The translations under genes were made by a program, and so were the position numbers. Shown here in pieces: positions 54,153 to 63,300 of a DNA stretch of 64,000 nucleotides (the stretch's first letter is position 1; every line of letters starts with the position of its first letter). The stretch lies in assembly GCF_009859475.1 (NCBI RefSeq), contig NZ_CP044549.1:5881501-5945500 (forward strand). Reading direction: 5' to 3'. The notes under the pieces were generated by a model, which worked only from the letters and a program-made list of their open reading frames with translations, did no database searches and had not been told where the DNA came from. Source of the DNA: Hydrogenophaga sp. BPS33 (GTDB lineage Bacteria; Pseudomonadota; Gammaproteobacteria; Burkholderiales; Burkholderiaceae_C).

Positions 54153-54776
54153 ATGCCCAGCTTCGCCCGCCGCCATCTGCTTGTCGCCAGTGCCGCCGCC
54201 GTCTCGGCCCCGGCCTGGCTCTCGCCCGCGCTGGCGCAAGCGAAGAACCTGCGGCCCACGCCGCGCCAGACCGAGGGCCCCTTCTACCCCGTCACGCTGC
54301 CGACGGACAGCGATGCCGATCTGCTGAAGAACGGCAAGGTGGTGTACCGCCAGGGGCAGCCGAGCTGGGTCGAGGGCACGGTGACCGATCTCGCGGGCGT
54401 GCCGCTGGCGGGTGCGGTGGTGGAGATCTGGCAATGCGACCACCAGGGCCACTACCACCACCCGGGCGATGGCGACCGTGCCGACCCGGCGTTCCAGGGC
54501 TTTGGCCAGGTCGCCGTGGGACGCGACGGGCGCTACCGCTTCCGCACCTTGAAGCCCGTGCCCTACACCGGCCGCACGCCACACATCCACGTCAAGGTGA
54601 AGCTGGACCGCCAGGAACTGCTCACCACCCAGCTCTACGTGGCAGGCGACCCGGGCAATCAACGCGACGGCATCTGGCGTCGTCTGAACGAAGCGGACCG
54701 AGCCGCCGTCACCGTGCCGTTTGCACCGGGCAGCGATGGCCTGCGCGCGAGCTTTCCGATTGCCGTGCAGGCCTGA
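54153..54776 (+). CDS. Intradiol ring-cleavage dioxygenase-like, Tat-exported
   Basis: 207 residues. Twin-arginine-type signal (RRHLLVASAAAVSAPAW, residues 6-22). Mature part has the intradiol fold with candidate Fe(III) ligands: Tyr in EGPFYPV, Tyr in GHYHHPGD, and two His in PHIHVKVKL. Resembles the protocatechuate 3,4-dioxygenase beta subunit, but export and a single subunit set it apart. ATG 54153 has GGAGG four bases before it; GTG 54108 is less likely. Confidence 0.85.
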   Translation: MPSFARRHLLVASAAAVSAPAWLSPALAQAKNLRPTPRQTEGPFYPVTLPTDSDADLLKNGKVVYRQGQPSWVEGTVTDLAGVPLAGAVVEIWQCDHQGHYHHPGDGDRADPAFQGFGQVAVGRDGRYRFRTLKPVPYTGRTPHIHVKVKLDRQELLTTQLYVAGDPGNQRDGIWRRLNEADRAAVTVPFAPGSDGLRASFPIAVQA

Positions 54777-54804
54777 GGTTCCCGTCAGCGGCTAAGCTCG
54801 CCGC

Positions 54805-55806
54805 ATGGATTCCTTGACCCAGATTGCCCTCGGCTCGGCCGTGGGTGTGGCCGTGATGGGCCGCCGCACCGCGGTGTGGAAAGCCGCGTTGTGGGGTGCC
54901 ATCGGCGGCACGCTGCCCGACCTCGATGCCTTCATCGACCACGGCGACGCCATCCTCAACATGACGCGCCACCGCGCCGAAAGCCACGCGCTGTTCGTGC
55001 TCACCCTGGCCGCGCCGCTGCTCGCGTGGATCGTCTCGCGCGTGCACGGCGAGGCCGCGCTGTTCAAACGCTGGTGGCTGGCGCTGTGGCTGGTGCTCAT
55101 CACGCATCCGCTGCTCGACACCATGACGGTCTATGGCACGCAGCTGCTGCAGCCGTTCAGCGACTACCCGTTCGCCGTGGGCAGCGTCTTCATCATCGAC
55201 CCGGCTTACACCGTGCCCTTGATCGTGGGGGTGATCGCCGCGCTGCGCCTGAAGTCCGCGCGTGGGCTGGCGTGGAACACCGCGGGGCTGGTGATCAGCA
55301 CGCTGTACCTGGCCTGGAGCGTGGGTGCGCAATGGCACGCCACCCAGGTGGCCCGCGCCTCCCTGCAGAACGAGGGCGTCGCGGTCGACGGCCTACTGGT
55401 CACGCCCGCACCGTTCAACACCGTGCTCTGGCGCTTCGTGGCCACCACCCCCACGCAGTACCGCGAGGGCTTTTACTCGCTGCTCGACGACAGCTCGCGC
55501 ATCGCATGGACGGTGCACGAGCGCGGCGCGGACCTGCTCGGGCAACACGGCAACGAGCCCTACCTTGCACGCATGGCGGCCTTCTCGCACGGTTTCTACA
55601 GCCTGTCATCCACCGACAGCCGCCTGTTCGTGACCGACCTGCGCATGGGGCAGGAGCCGCACTACACCTTCCGCTTCGATCTCGGCACGGATGCCGCGCG
55701 CGCCAACGGCGGGCACCGGCCCACACTGGAGGGTTCGCGCCCAGACCTGGCCACCGCCTTGCCAGGGCTATGGCGACGTGTGCTCGGTCACCGCTCCGGC
55801 GGCTAA
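54805..55806 (+). CDS. YdjM/DUF457-type membrane-bound metal-dependent hydrolase
   Basis: 333 residues. MDSLTQIALGSAVGVAVMGR, then GAIGGTLPDLDAFID, THRAESHALF-like TRHRAESHALFVLTL and ITHPLLDTMTVYGTQ carry the His/Asp residues of the family. About four membrane segments in the first 190 residues and a soluble C-terminal domain. Substrate unknown. Its stop region overlaps the convergent phospholipase D gene by 4 bp. Confidence 0.87.
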   Translation: MDSLTQIALGSAVGVAVMGRRTAVWKAALWGAIGGTLPDLDAFIDHGDAILNMTRHRAESHALFVLTLAAPLLAWIVSRVHGEAALFKRWWLALWLVLITHPLLDTMTVYGTQLLQPFSDYPFAVGSVFIIDPAYTVPLIVGVIAALRLKSARGLAWNTAGLVISTLYLAWSVGAQWHATQVARASLQNEGVAVDGLLVTPAPFNTVLWRFVATTPTQYREGFYSLLDDSSRIAWTVHERGADLLGQHGNEPYLARMAAFSHGFYSLSSTDSRLFVTDLRMGQEPHYTFRFDLGTDAARANGGHRPTLEGSRPDLATALPGLWRRVLGHRSGG

Positions 55807-57326
55807 AGCAACCACTCGATCGGCAACACCGACAACAGCCCCAGCCAGACGCGGCTGCCCAGCGAGCTGCCCGGCTCGCGCGTGTGTCGGATCTCCTGCC
55901 CGTCGCGGTATTCGATCCACACCAGATCGCCCTGCTCGTCCAGCCGCACCGCATAGGCCGCCGCGCGGATCTCGGTGTCGAACGCACGGCCCACCGCCTC
56001 CGCCAGCACGCGGCTGTCGATGATGAAGCCGAGTTCGGTGTTGAGGTGCGCCGAGCGTGGGTCGAAGTTCATGGAGCCGACGAACACGCGCTCACCATCG
56101 ACGCCGAAGGTTTTGGCGTGCAGGCTGGAGCCCGAACTGCCGAACACACCGCTCTTCTCTGGCCCGACCGCGCCGCGCCGCATTTCGTAGAGCTCGACGC
56201 CAGCGCGCAGCAAGTCCTTGCGGTAACGCGCGTAGCCCGAGTGCACGGCCGACACGTCGGTGGCTTCCAGCGCGTTGGTGAGAATGCGCACGCGCACTCC
56301 TTGGGACGCCAGCCTGGCGAAGACGTCCACGCCCGCCGCCGTGGGCACGAAGTACGGCGACACCAGGTCGAGCGATTGCACGGGCGGGCGGGCCAGCACC
56401 TCGGCCAACTGGTGGGTCACCAGGCCTTCCTTCTCCGCCAGCCCCAGGCCCTTGCGCGGGTCGTCGCTCACCATCTCCACGCGCGCCCATTCGGGCGCCA
56501 GCCGGCCCGACAGCATCTCCGGCACGAAGCGCGACCGGCGCAAGGCTTCGACGTAACGCGCGGCGCGCGGGTCGCGCTCGGCGTTCGCCACGGGCACCTG
56601 CGCCACGCGGGGCGCGGTCACGATGCGGTCGATGGGGTACGAGGACGCGCTGGCCCAATAGCGGTCGAAATCGGTCGACAGGTCGGGCACCACGGCGCCA
56701 ATGGCAAGCACGTCGAGATCGGCGAACAACACGCCGTCGGTGGCGCCGAAATACTCGTCGCCCACGTTGCGCCCACCCACGATGGCGGCCTGGTTGTCCG
56801 CCACCAGCGCCTTGTTGTGCATGCGCCGGTTGGCGCGGCTGAAATGCGTGAGGTAGCCCAGTGCCTTGGGCTGGCGGATGGAGAAGGGATTGAACAGACG
56901 CACATCGATCTGCGGGTGCTGGTCGAGCGCGAGAAGCCGGTCGTCCATGGACACGCCGTTGTCGTCGAGCAGCAGGCGCACGCGCACGCCGCGTTCCGCG
57001 GCTTCGCGCAAGGCTTCGAGCAACAGCTTGCCGGTGACATCGTCGCGCCAGATGTAGTACTGCACATCCAGCGTGCGCTGCGCCGCGCGCACCAGCAACA
57101 CACGCGCCGCGAACGATTCCAGCGCATCGGCCAGCGGGAGAATGCCGGACTGGCCTGCGTGGGCCTGCGTCTGGGCCGCCAACGCCTGCCCCAGCGGGGT
57201 GCTGGCGGCTTCGGCCGGCGGCAGGGCCTGCGTTTCGCTGCGCCCGTCCAGCGGTGGCAGGGCACAGCCTTGCAACAGGATGGACAGCAGAGCGGCCATC
57301 CAGAACCTGCGCTGGTGCAACACCAC
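55803..57326 (-). CDS. Phospholipase D family lipoprotein (cardiolipin synthase C-like)
   Basis: 507 residues. N-terminal lipoprotein signal with LLQGC (about 16-20). Two HxKxxxxD motifs: H170/K172 in MHNKALVADN and H403/K405/D410 in LHAKTFGVDG. Each is followed by the usual Gly/Asn text (GGRNVGDEYF; GSMNFDPRSAHLNTELG). The length and paired motifs fit the ClsC/YmdC branch, which makes cardiolipin. Periplasm-facing attachment is predicted from the lipobox. Confidence 0.92.
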   Translation of the reverse strand: MVLHQRRFWMAALLSILLQGCALPPLDGRSETQALPPAEAASTPLGQALAAQTQAHAGQSGILPLADALESFAARVLLVRAAQRTLDVQYYIWRDDVTGKLLLEALREAAERGVRVRLLLDDNGVSMDDRLLALDQHPQIDVRLFNPFSIRQPKALGYLTHFSRANRRMHNKALVADNQAAIVGGRNVGDEYFGATDGVLFADLDVLAIGAVVPDLSTDFDRYWASASSYPIDRIVTAPRVAQVPVANAERDPRAARYVEALRRSRFVPEMLSGRLAPEWARVEMVSDDPRKGLGLAEKEGLVTHQLAEVLARPPVQSLDLVSPYFVPTAAGVDVFARLASQGVRVRILTNALEATDVSAVHSGYARYRKDLLRAGVELYEMRRGAVGPEKSGVFGSSGSSLHAKTFGVDGERVFVGSMNFDPRSAHLNTELGFIIDSRVLAEAVGRAFDTEIRAAAYAVRLDEQGDLVWIEYRDGQEIRHTREPGSSLGSRVWLGLLSVLPIEWLL

Positions 57327-57350
57327 GGCCTCAGCTTCTGCGGATGGATC

Positions 57351-57821
57351 TCAGCCCATCAGCAAGGTCACGCCGATGATGGCGATGCCGATGCACAGGT
57401 TGACGAACACCCAGGTGCGAATGGAGGCCATGGCCTTGCCGCCCGCAGGCCAGTCGCTGGCCTGCACGGCGCGCGTGAGGCGCTTGAACAGCGCGAAGCG
57501 GATGTGGCCGAAGATGGCGATCATCACAATGCCCAGCGTGGCCATGAGGGTCCAGTCCAGCGGCATGTTGAACCCGAGGCCAGCCTGCACCGACGTCTTG
57601 GCCGCGTTGCCGATCATCCACACACCCGACACCAGCACGACCAGGGCCGCGACGAGCACGGCAGAGAAGAAGCGCTGCATCACTGCGTGCAGCAGGCGCA
57701 GGCGCACCGGTGGCTCCAGCGTCTGCGCGGCGGGCCGCAGGAAGAAGTGCGCGAAGGCCATGCCACCGACCCAGAGCACAACGGCAAGAACGTGGACCAG
57801 TTTGAGGACGGTGAAGATCAT
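57351..57821 (-). CDS. CopD-family membrane protein
   Basis: 156 residues with four membrane segments. First helix has LVHVLAVVLWVGGMAFAHFF, then VLVSGVWMIG, and a C-terminal RTWVFVNLCIGIAIIGVTLL. His residues in helices 1 and 3 resemble the CopD/DUF2269 group, linked to copper or heme. Lies between the lipoprotein and dinG on the same strand. Confidence 0.82.
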   Translation of the reverse strand: MIFTVLKLVHVLAVVLWVGGMAFAHFFLRPAAQTLEPPVRLRLLHAVMQRFFSAVLVAALVVLVSGVWMIGNAAKTSVQAGLGFNMPLDWTLMATLGIVMIAIFGHIRFALFKRLTRAVQASDWPAGGKAMASIRTWVFVNLCIGIAIIGVTLLMG

Positions 57822-57850
57822 GGGGTGTGGCTTTCTTGTGTGTGAAGAAG

Positions 57851-60226
57851 TCAGGCGTCGGTCAGCACACCGTCGACGCGGCGCTGCAGCCGGTAGGGTG
57901 GCAAGCCCTTGAGCATGCGCCGCCCGTACGACTGGCGCAGCAAGCGGGCATCGTAGCAAACGACCACCGCTTCGTCGCTCTCGGTGCGCAGCGCGCGGCC
58001 GGTCCATTGCAGCAGGCGAGCGCCGGTGGCCGGCACCACGAGTTCGCTGAACGGGTCGCGGCCCTGGCTCTTGAGCCAATCGGCGCGTGCCTGGCCCACC
58101 GGGTCGCTGGGCGAGGCGAACGGCAGTTTGGTGATGAAGACCCACTCGCACAACTCGCCCGGCAAATCAAGCCCTTCACCAAACGATTGCAGACCGAAGA
58201 GCACCGACGGTTTCCCCTCGGCCACGCGCTCGGCGTGCCGGCGCAGCAGCACGGTGCGCGAGGCCTCGCCCTGCACCAGCACGCGCTCGCGCAGCGCGCC
58301 GTGCTCGCCGCGCTCCAGCAGCATCTGCGCCTGGCGCATCTGCGCGCGCGAAGTGAACAGCACCAGGGCGCCGCGCTGCACTTCGCGCAGATCGGCCATC
58401 AACGCAGCGAGCATTTCGCGCGTGTAGCCCTCTACGTCCTTCGGGTCGGCCTGTGTCTGCACCACCACCAGGCGGCCCTGTCGTGCGTGGTCGAACGGGC
58501 TTTGCACTTCGCGCGCGGCCACCGCGTCGTCGTAGGCCAGGCCGGACTCGTGCAAGAAGTGGTCGAAGGTACCGCAGGTGGTGAGCGAGGCGGAGGTGAC
58601 GACCGCTGCGCGCACCTGGTTCCACAGCTGGTTGCGCAACAGGCTGCCGGGTTGCAGCGGGCAGGCGTGCGCGGTGAGCGTGACGAGGCCGTGGCTCACG
58701 CCGGCTTCGAGCCACTTGGCCAGCGGGGGTTGGCCGCCACCGGCCTCCTGCAGCCAGAGGGTCGCCGTTTCCTGCGCGCTCTGCAGGCGGGGTGCGAGCA
58801 CGCCGAGGCGGCTGTAGAGCTTGGCAAAGCGTGGGGCATCGCCCGGGTTCTCGCGCGCGTTGACCTTGAGCTGCGTGGCCAGGGATTCGAACACCTTGAG
58901 CAGGCTGCTGGCGTGGGCCTGCAGCGGGGTGAGGGTGTCAAGCCACTCGGCGGGCAGCACGCCGCCGTCGAAGCGGTCGACCACGGGCGCGCCGGCGTCC
59001 TGGAAGCCATCTCCCGTGCGCATGGGTGGCCGGCCGGCGCTGCGGCCGGTGAGATCGAGCCACGCCGGCAGCGAGCCGATGCGCGCCATGGCCAGCCGCG
59101 CGAGTTCGGTCAGGGCGCTCTTGAGCTCCTTGGCGTGCGTGGCGACGTCGACCGTGGGCGTGTGCTGGATCGCCTCTGCCACCTCGGCCACCGCGCGCGG
59201 CAGTTTGTCGAGCCACTGGCCGCGCATCAGGTCCATCGAGGCGGTGAACTGTCCTTGCGCGACCGAGCCGAGGTGGTGTGCCTCGTCGAAGACCACGTAG
59301 CAGTCGTGCGGCGCGGGCAATGCGTGCAGGCCAAGCGTGGAGAGCAGCAGATCGTGGTTGACCACGATCACCTGCGATTGCGCGAGCCTGGCGCGCGCGC
59401 GGTAGTAGCTGCAGCTGTTGTAGGCGGGGCAGTGGCGCGCGGTACAGGTGTGGCGCTCGGCGGCCACGGGGCCCCAGAGCGCGCCATCGGGCGGATCGTC
59501 GAGGCGGTCGCGGTCGCCGTCCCACGAGCCATCGTCCAGCGCGTTGGCCCAGGCGGTGTACTGCACGCCGCGCTCCTGCCAGCGCGCGGCCGCGGCGGCG
59601 GAAGACACGGCCTGCGCCGCCAGGCCGGAGGCGCTGGTGTCGGCGGTGCCGCTGCCGTTGTCGTCGGTCTCGAACAGGTCGGCGCTGGCCGCGTCGCCGC
59701 CGCTGAGCTGGTCCAGCTTCAGGCGGCACACGTAGCGTCCGCGCCCTTTGGCCAAGGCATAGGTGAAGGGCTCAGGCAAGGCGGTGGCCAGCGCGGGCAG
59801 GTCCTTGGCAATGAGCTGCTCCTGCAGGGCCACGGTAGCGGTGCTGATGATCACGCGCTTTTGCTGCGCCAGCGCCAGCGGAATGACGGTGGACGCATAG
59901 GCCGCCGACTTGCCCACGCCGGTGCCAGCCTGCACCACCGCGATGCCGCGCGCGGGCAGTGCGGCGTCGCTGGCCACCGCGCCGTCACCCAGCGTCACAC
60001 CCGAAAGGGTGTGGGCGATGTGGGCCGCCATCTCGCGCTGGCCGGGCCGCGCGCGGTAGCCCAAGGCGTGCGCCACGACGTGGTCGAACGCCGCCAGCGC
60101 GAGCGCCTCGCGCGCGATCGGACCGGCCACGGGCGCGGGGCTGTCAGATGCGCCGGTGTCAGCGCGGGAGATCTCTTCGGTGGGGGATGGCATGCGCAGG
60201 ACAGGGTCGCTTGGGCAAAGCGCCAT
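57851..60226 (-). CDS. dinG: ATP-dependent DNA helicase DinG
   Basis: 791 residues from ATG 60226 (GTG 60247 and ATG 60193 are also in frame). XPD-like superfamily 2 helicase: Walker A AGTGVGKSAAYA (about 104), iron-sulfur Cys in RYVCRLKL and CTARHCPAYNSCSYY, DEAH box as FDEAHHLGS, and motif VI-like LQWTGRALR near the C-terminus. Unwinds 5' to 3' and resolves R-loops and forks. Confidence 0.95.
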   Translation of the reverse strand: MALCPSDPVLRMPSPTEEISRADTGASDSPAPVAGPIAREALALAAFDHVVAHALGYRARPGQREMAAHIAHTLSGVTLGDGAVASDAALPARGIAVVQAGTGVGKSAAYASTVIPLALAQQKRVIISTATVALQEQLIAKDLPALATALPEPFTYALAKGRGRYVCRLKLDQLSGGDAASADLFETDDNGSGTADTSASGLAAQAVSSAAAAARWQERGVQYTAWANALDDGSWDGDRDRLDDPPDGALWGPVAAERHTCTARHCPAYNSCSYYRARARLAQSQVIVVNHDLLLSTLGLHALPAPHDCYVVFDEAHHLGSVAQGQFTASMDLMRGQWLDKLPRAVAEVAEAIQHTPTVDVATHAKELKSALTELARLAMARIGSLPAWLDLTGRSAGRPPMRTGDGFQDAGAPVVDRFDGGVLPAEWLDTLTPLQAHASSLLKVFESLATQLKVNARENPGDAPRFAKLYSRLGVLAPRLQSAQETATLWLQEAGGGQPPLAKWLEAGVSHGLVTLTAHACPLQPGSLLRNQLWNQVRAAVVTSASLTTCGTFDHFLHESGLAYDDAVAAREVQSPFDHARQGRLVVVQTQADPKDVEGYTREMLAALMADLREVQRGALVLFTSRAQMRQAQMLLERGEHGALRERVLVQGEASRTVLLRRHAERVAEGKPSVLFGLQSFGEGLDLPGELCEWVFITKLPFASPSDPVGQARADWLKSQGRDPFSELVVPATGARLLQWTGRALRTESDEAVVVCYDARLLRQSYGRRMLKGLPPYRLQRRVDGVLTDA

Positions 60227-60726
60227 TGTCCCAGACAGTGCGCTCACACCCGAAGGAAGAGGCGATCCCTCGGAACGGAACAGCCCGCGACGAAAGACGA
60301 TGGCCTGACCGACACAGAACTCCGTGGCACCCGCATCATCAGGCTACTCAAAGCGCTCAACAAGCCAGGCCAAGATCCAACGATCGCCCTGAAACGCCTG
60401 GGTGACTTGCATCAGAACACTTGGCAGGTGGTACGGGCGAGCCAGTCGCACGCTCTGCTCTTCGATCTCGGTATGGCGGCGAAAGCGGAGCTTGTGCATC
60501 ATGTGGCTCCATTGGCAGTGACCCTGCCACCAAAGGAACTCGCCCTGCGTCACCGAGGCGACATGGGACAGCGCATCAGCTTCGATCTGGCATCTCTGCT
60601 CCCGAGCTGAGAGCAAAGAAAAGGCCACCGGTGCGCGCAAAGGTCTCGGGGCATGGAGTACGCTCGGCGTTCCCGTTGGCGGGCGTCGAACCCGCTGTTT
60701 TGTTCAACCCTCGGAGACATTTTTCA
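60227..60726. other. 500-bp region without a supported gene
   Basis: Between the divergent dinG and TRAP receptor genes. A 98-residue minus-strand frame with a TTG start (60344-60640) and an opposing plus-strand frame are open, but neither resembles a known family. Base composition is less GC-rich than around it. The 3' part must hold the TRAP gene promoter; a ribosome site CGGAGA lies near 60713. Confidence 0.5.
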
Positions 60727-61809
60727 ATGGACCGTCGTTCCCTCATCAAACACGCGGGCATCGCAGGCGTTCTGACCGCTGGTGCCGCTCCCGCCGTTCA
60801 CGCCCAGGCGGCCGTCCGCTGGCGCCTTGCGTCCAGCTTCCCCAAATCGCTGCCCACCATCTTCGGTTCAGCCGAGAAATTCTCGGAAACCGTGAAGGCC
60901 CTGTCCAGCGGCAAGTTCGAAGTATCGGTGCACGCGGCCGGCGAAATCGTGCCGGCCTTCGGCGTGGTCGACGCGATCCAGGACAGCACCATCGAAATGG
61001 CACAGACCGCGCCCTACTACTTCACCGGCAAGAGCCCCATCTTCGCCTTCGGCTGTGCCGTGCCCTTCGGCCTGACCGCGCGCCACATGGACGCCTGGAT
61101 GGAGCACGGCAACGGCCGCAAGCTCATGGACGAGTTCTACGCCAAGTACAACATCGTCTCCATGAGCTCTGGCAATACCGGCACGCAAATGGGCGGCTGG
61201 TACCGCAAGGAAATCAAGTCGGTGGCCGACTTGAAGGGCCTGAAAATGCGCCTGGGTGGCGGCCTGTTCGGCGACACCATGGCCAAGCTGGGCGTGGTGG
61301 CGCAGAACATGCCCGCGGGCGAGGTCTACCAGTCGCTCGAGAAGGGCCAACTCGACGCCACCGAATTTGTCGGCCCGTTCGACGATGAAAAGCTGGGCTT
61401 TCACAAGGTTGCTCCCTTCTACTACTACCCAGGCTGGTGGGAGGGTGGTGCCGAGCTGGAGTTCTTCATCAACAAGAAGGCGTTCGACGCGCTCTCGGCC
61501 GAGAACAAGGCGATCGTGCGCGCCGCTGGGGCCGTGGCCGCGCGCGACATGACCGCCAAGTACGACGCCCAGAACCCCGCGGCGCTCAAGCGTCTGGTGG
61601 CCGCGGGCACCAAGCTCAAGCCCTTCACCAAGGACGTGATGGACGCGGGCTTCAAGGCCGCCATGGCGGTGTTCGCCGAGCAGGAAGCCAAGTCGCCCGA
61701 GTTCAAGAAGATCCACCAGGACATGCGCGTATTCCAGCGCGACCAGATCCTGTGGAGCCGCTTCTCCGAATGGCGCTACGACAGCTTCATCACCACGGCC
61801 AAGATCTGA
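60727..61809 (+). CDS. TRAP transporter substrate-binding protein (DctP family)
   Basis: 360 residues with a Tat-type signal (DRRSLIKHAGIAG, cleavage near HAQA). DctP-fold text: FPKSLPTIFGSAEKFSETV, GEIVPAFGVVDAIQDS, then the conserved Arg region LKGLKMRLGGGLFGDTMAKL and GEVYQSLEKGQLDATEFVGP. The family binds organic acids; the latter motif resembles 2-oxoacid-binding TRAP receptors (TakP-like). No DctQ or DctM gene follows: a terminator comes directly after. Confidence 0.93.
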   Translation: MDRRSLIKHAGIAGVLTAGAAPAVHAQAAVRWRLASSFPKSLPTIFGSAEKFSETVKALSSGKFEVSVHAAGEIVPAFGVVDAIQDSTIEMAQTAPYYFTGKSPIFAFGCAVPFGLTARHMDAWMEHGNGRKLMDEFYAKYNIVSMSSGNTGTQMGGWYRKEIKSVADLKGLKMRLGGGLFGDTMAKLGVVAQNMPAGEVYQSLEKGQLDATEFVGPFDDEKLGFHKVAPFYYYPGWWEGGAELEFFINKKAFDALSAENKAIVRAAGAVAARDMTAKYDAQNPAALKRLVAAGTKLKPFTKDVMDAGFKAAMAVFAEQEAKSPEFKKIHQDMRVFQRDQILWSRFSEWRYDSFITTAKI

Positions 61810-61825
61810 CCCAGGCTCCGAACGC

Positions 61826-61856
61826 AAGGCCCGCAACCCGCGTTGCGGGCCTTTTC
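61826..61856 (+). terminator. Rho-independent terminator after the TRAP receptor gene
   Basis: Perfect 11-bp stem AAGGCCCGCAA / TTGCGGGCCTT (61826-61836 and 61843-61853) with a 6-base loop and a short T-run; 17 bp after the stop. Confidence 0.93.
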
Positions 61857-61960
61857 ATTGAGGCGGGTGGAATATCCCCCCGTTCGCATGGGCCTCGCAG
61901 GATGGTGTTCAATGGGTCGTAATACCTCCGACCCTCAACGCCTCACCCGCGCTCGCTGCC

Positions 61961-62251
61961 ATGACCACCCACACCATCCAACACCAGGAAACCGCTGCGC
62001 GCGGCGTCTTCCACATCCAACACGAGGGCCGGCAGGTCGGCGAGATGACCTACAGCCGAACCAACCCGTCGCTCGTCGTGGTCGACCACACCTATGTCGA
62101 TCCAGGCCTGCGCGGCCATGGCCTTGCACAGCAGTTGCAGGACGCGATGGTGGCCTGGGCCCGCAAGACGAACACGAAGGTGGTGCCTGTCTGTTCCTAC
62201 GTGAAGCTCCAGTTCGAACGCAATGCGGCCATCCGCGACGTGCTGGCGTGA
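61961..62251 (+). CDS. Mini GNAT-type acetyltransferase domain protein (1)
   Basis: 96 residues, Acetyltransf_CG (YidJ-like) family: GEMTYSRTNPSLVVVDHTYV, then the acetyl-CoA loop LRGHGLAQQLQDAMVAWARK and CSYVKLQFERN. About half of a full GNAT domain, as usual for this family. Followed 34 bp later by a close paralogue. Confidence 0.88.
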   Translation: MTTHTIQHQETAARGVFHIQHEGRQVGEMTYSRTNPSLVVVDHTYVDPGLRGHGLAQQLQDAMVAWARKTNTKVVPVCSYVKLQFERNAAIRDVLA

Positions 62252-62285
62252 GAGGCTGACCTATATTCATCAACGTCCATCGACC

Positions 62286-62576
62286 ATGACGACACACACC
62301 ATCGAACACGAAGAGGCCGGCTCCAAAGGCGCTTTCTACACCCGCCAGGGCAGCGAACGCCTGGCCGAAATGACTTACAGCCGCACCAACGACACGCTGA
62401 TCGTGATCGACCACACCGAGGTCGACGATCGCCTGAAGGGCCAGGGCGTTGGGCGCCAGCTGCTCGACGCGCTCGTGGCCTGGGCGCGCAAGACGCAGAC
62501 CAAGGTGATCGCGCTGTGCCCCTATGCCAAGGCCCAATTCGACAAGGATCCCTCGATCCGCGACGTGTTGCGGTAA
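62286..62576 (+). CDS. Mini GNAT-type acetyltransferase domain protein (2)
   Basis: 96 residues, same family as the preceding gene and identical in length: AEMTYSRTNDTLIVIDHTEV, LKGQGVGRQLLDALVAWARK, CPYAKAQFDKDPSIRDVL. Roughly 60 percent of residues match the neighbour by eye, so the pair arose by tandem duplication but has diverged. Confidence 0.88.
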   Translation: MTTHTIEHEEAGSKGAFYTRQGSERLAEMTYSRTNDTLIVIDHTEVDDRLKGQGVGRQLLDALVAWARKTQTKVIALCPYAKAQFDKDPSIRDVLR

Positions 62577-62592
62577 GTGGCGCAACGCCCCT

Positions 62593-63282
62593 TCAGACGG
62601 GCGCGACCGGCCAGACGCTGCGCAACAACTCGCTCACACCGTCCCACACGATCTGCACCCCCAGGCACAGCAGGATGAAAGCCGAGAGGCGCAGGAAGAT
62701 GATGGTGCCGGCCTCGCCCAGGGGCCGCAGCAGGCGCTGCGCATAACGGAACGCCAGATACAGCAGGATGCCGATGGCGAACAGGGCCACGATGCCACCG
62801 CCCACATGGGCCAGCTGAATGCCGATGCGCGGACTGTGCAGCGACACCCCCACGGTGATCGCCGCGGCGATGGAGCCCGGCCCGCAACTGATCGGAAACG
62901 TGAGCGGGTAGAACGCCTGGCGGCGCGCACGTTCGGGCGTGAAGGCTTCGGCCAGGGACACGCGGCTGTCTTCGGAGAGGTGGTCCGTGGTGAGCAGCTT
63001 CCACGCGGACGAGGCCACGATGAGCCCCCCGCCCACGCGCACGATCGCCAGCGAGATGCCGAAGAAATCGAGCACATACGAACCCACCAGCATCGAGCCC
63101 ACCATGAGCGCGAACATGTTGCGCGCAATGCGCCGCGCCAGCGTGGTGCGGATCGAGGGCGACGCGCCTTCGGTCAGGCTCAGGAAGATCGGCGCGGTGG
63201 CGGCCGGGTTCAGAATGGGGAGAAGGGCCGCGAAGGCAAACAGGAAACTTTTGCCGAAGGCCAGGGCCAGTTCAGTGGTCAT
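62593..63282 (-). CDS. MarC family integral membrane protein
   Basis: 229 residues, six membrane segments. MarC motifs: LLPILNPAATAPIFLSLTEG (about 21-40), VGGGLIVASSAWKLL, and FYPLTFPISCGPGSIAAAIT (about 125-144). Not a drug exporter despite the name; role unknown. Convergent with the GNAT pair. Confidence 0.93.
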   Translation of the reverse strand: MTTELALAFGKSFLFAFAALLPILNPAATAPIFLSLTEGASPSIRTTLARRIARNMFALMVGSMLVGSYVLDFFGISLAIVRVGGGLIVASSAWKLLTTDHLSEDSRVSLAEAFTPERARRQAFYPLTFPISCGPGSIAAAITVGVSLHSPRIGIQLAHVGGGIVALFAIGILLYLAFRYAQRLLRPLGEAGTIIFLRLSAFILLCLGVQIVWDGVSELLRSVWPVAPV

Positions 63283-63300
63283 GGACGCGCAAGCCTAACC

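Noticed and set aside
54876..60610. Two very long plus-strand frames (989 and 927 codons) across the phospholipase D and dinG region
   Set aside because: They run through several real minus- and plus-strand genes and show no domain; shadows of codon bias.
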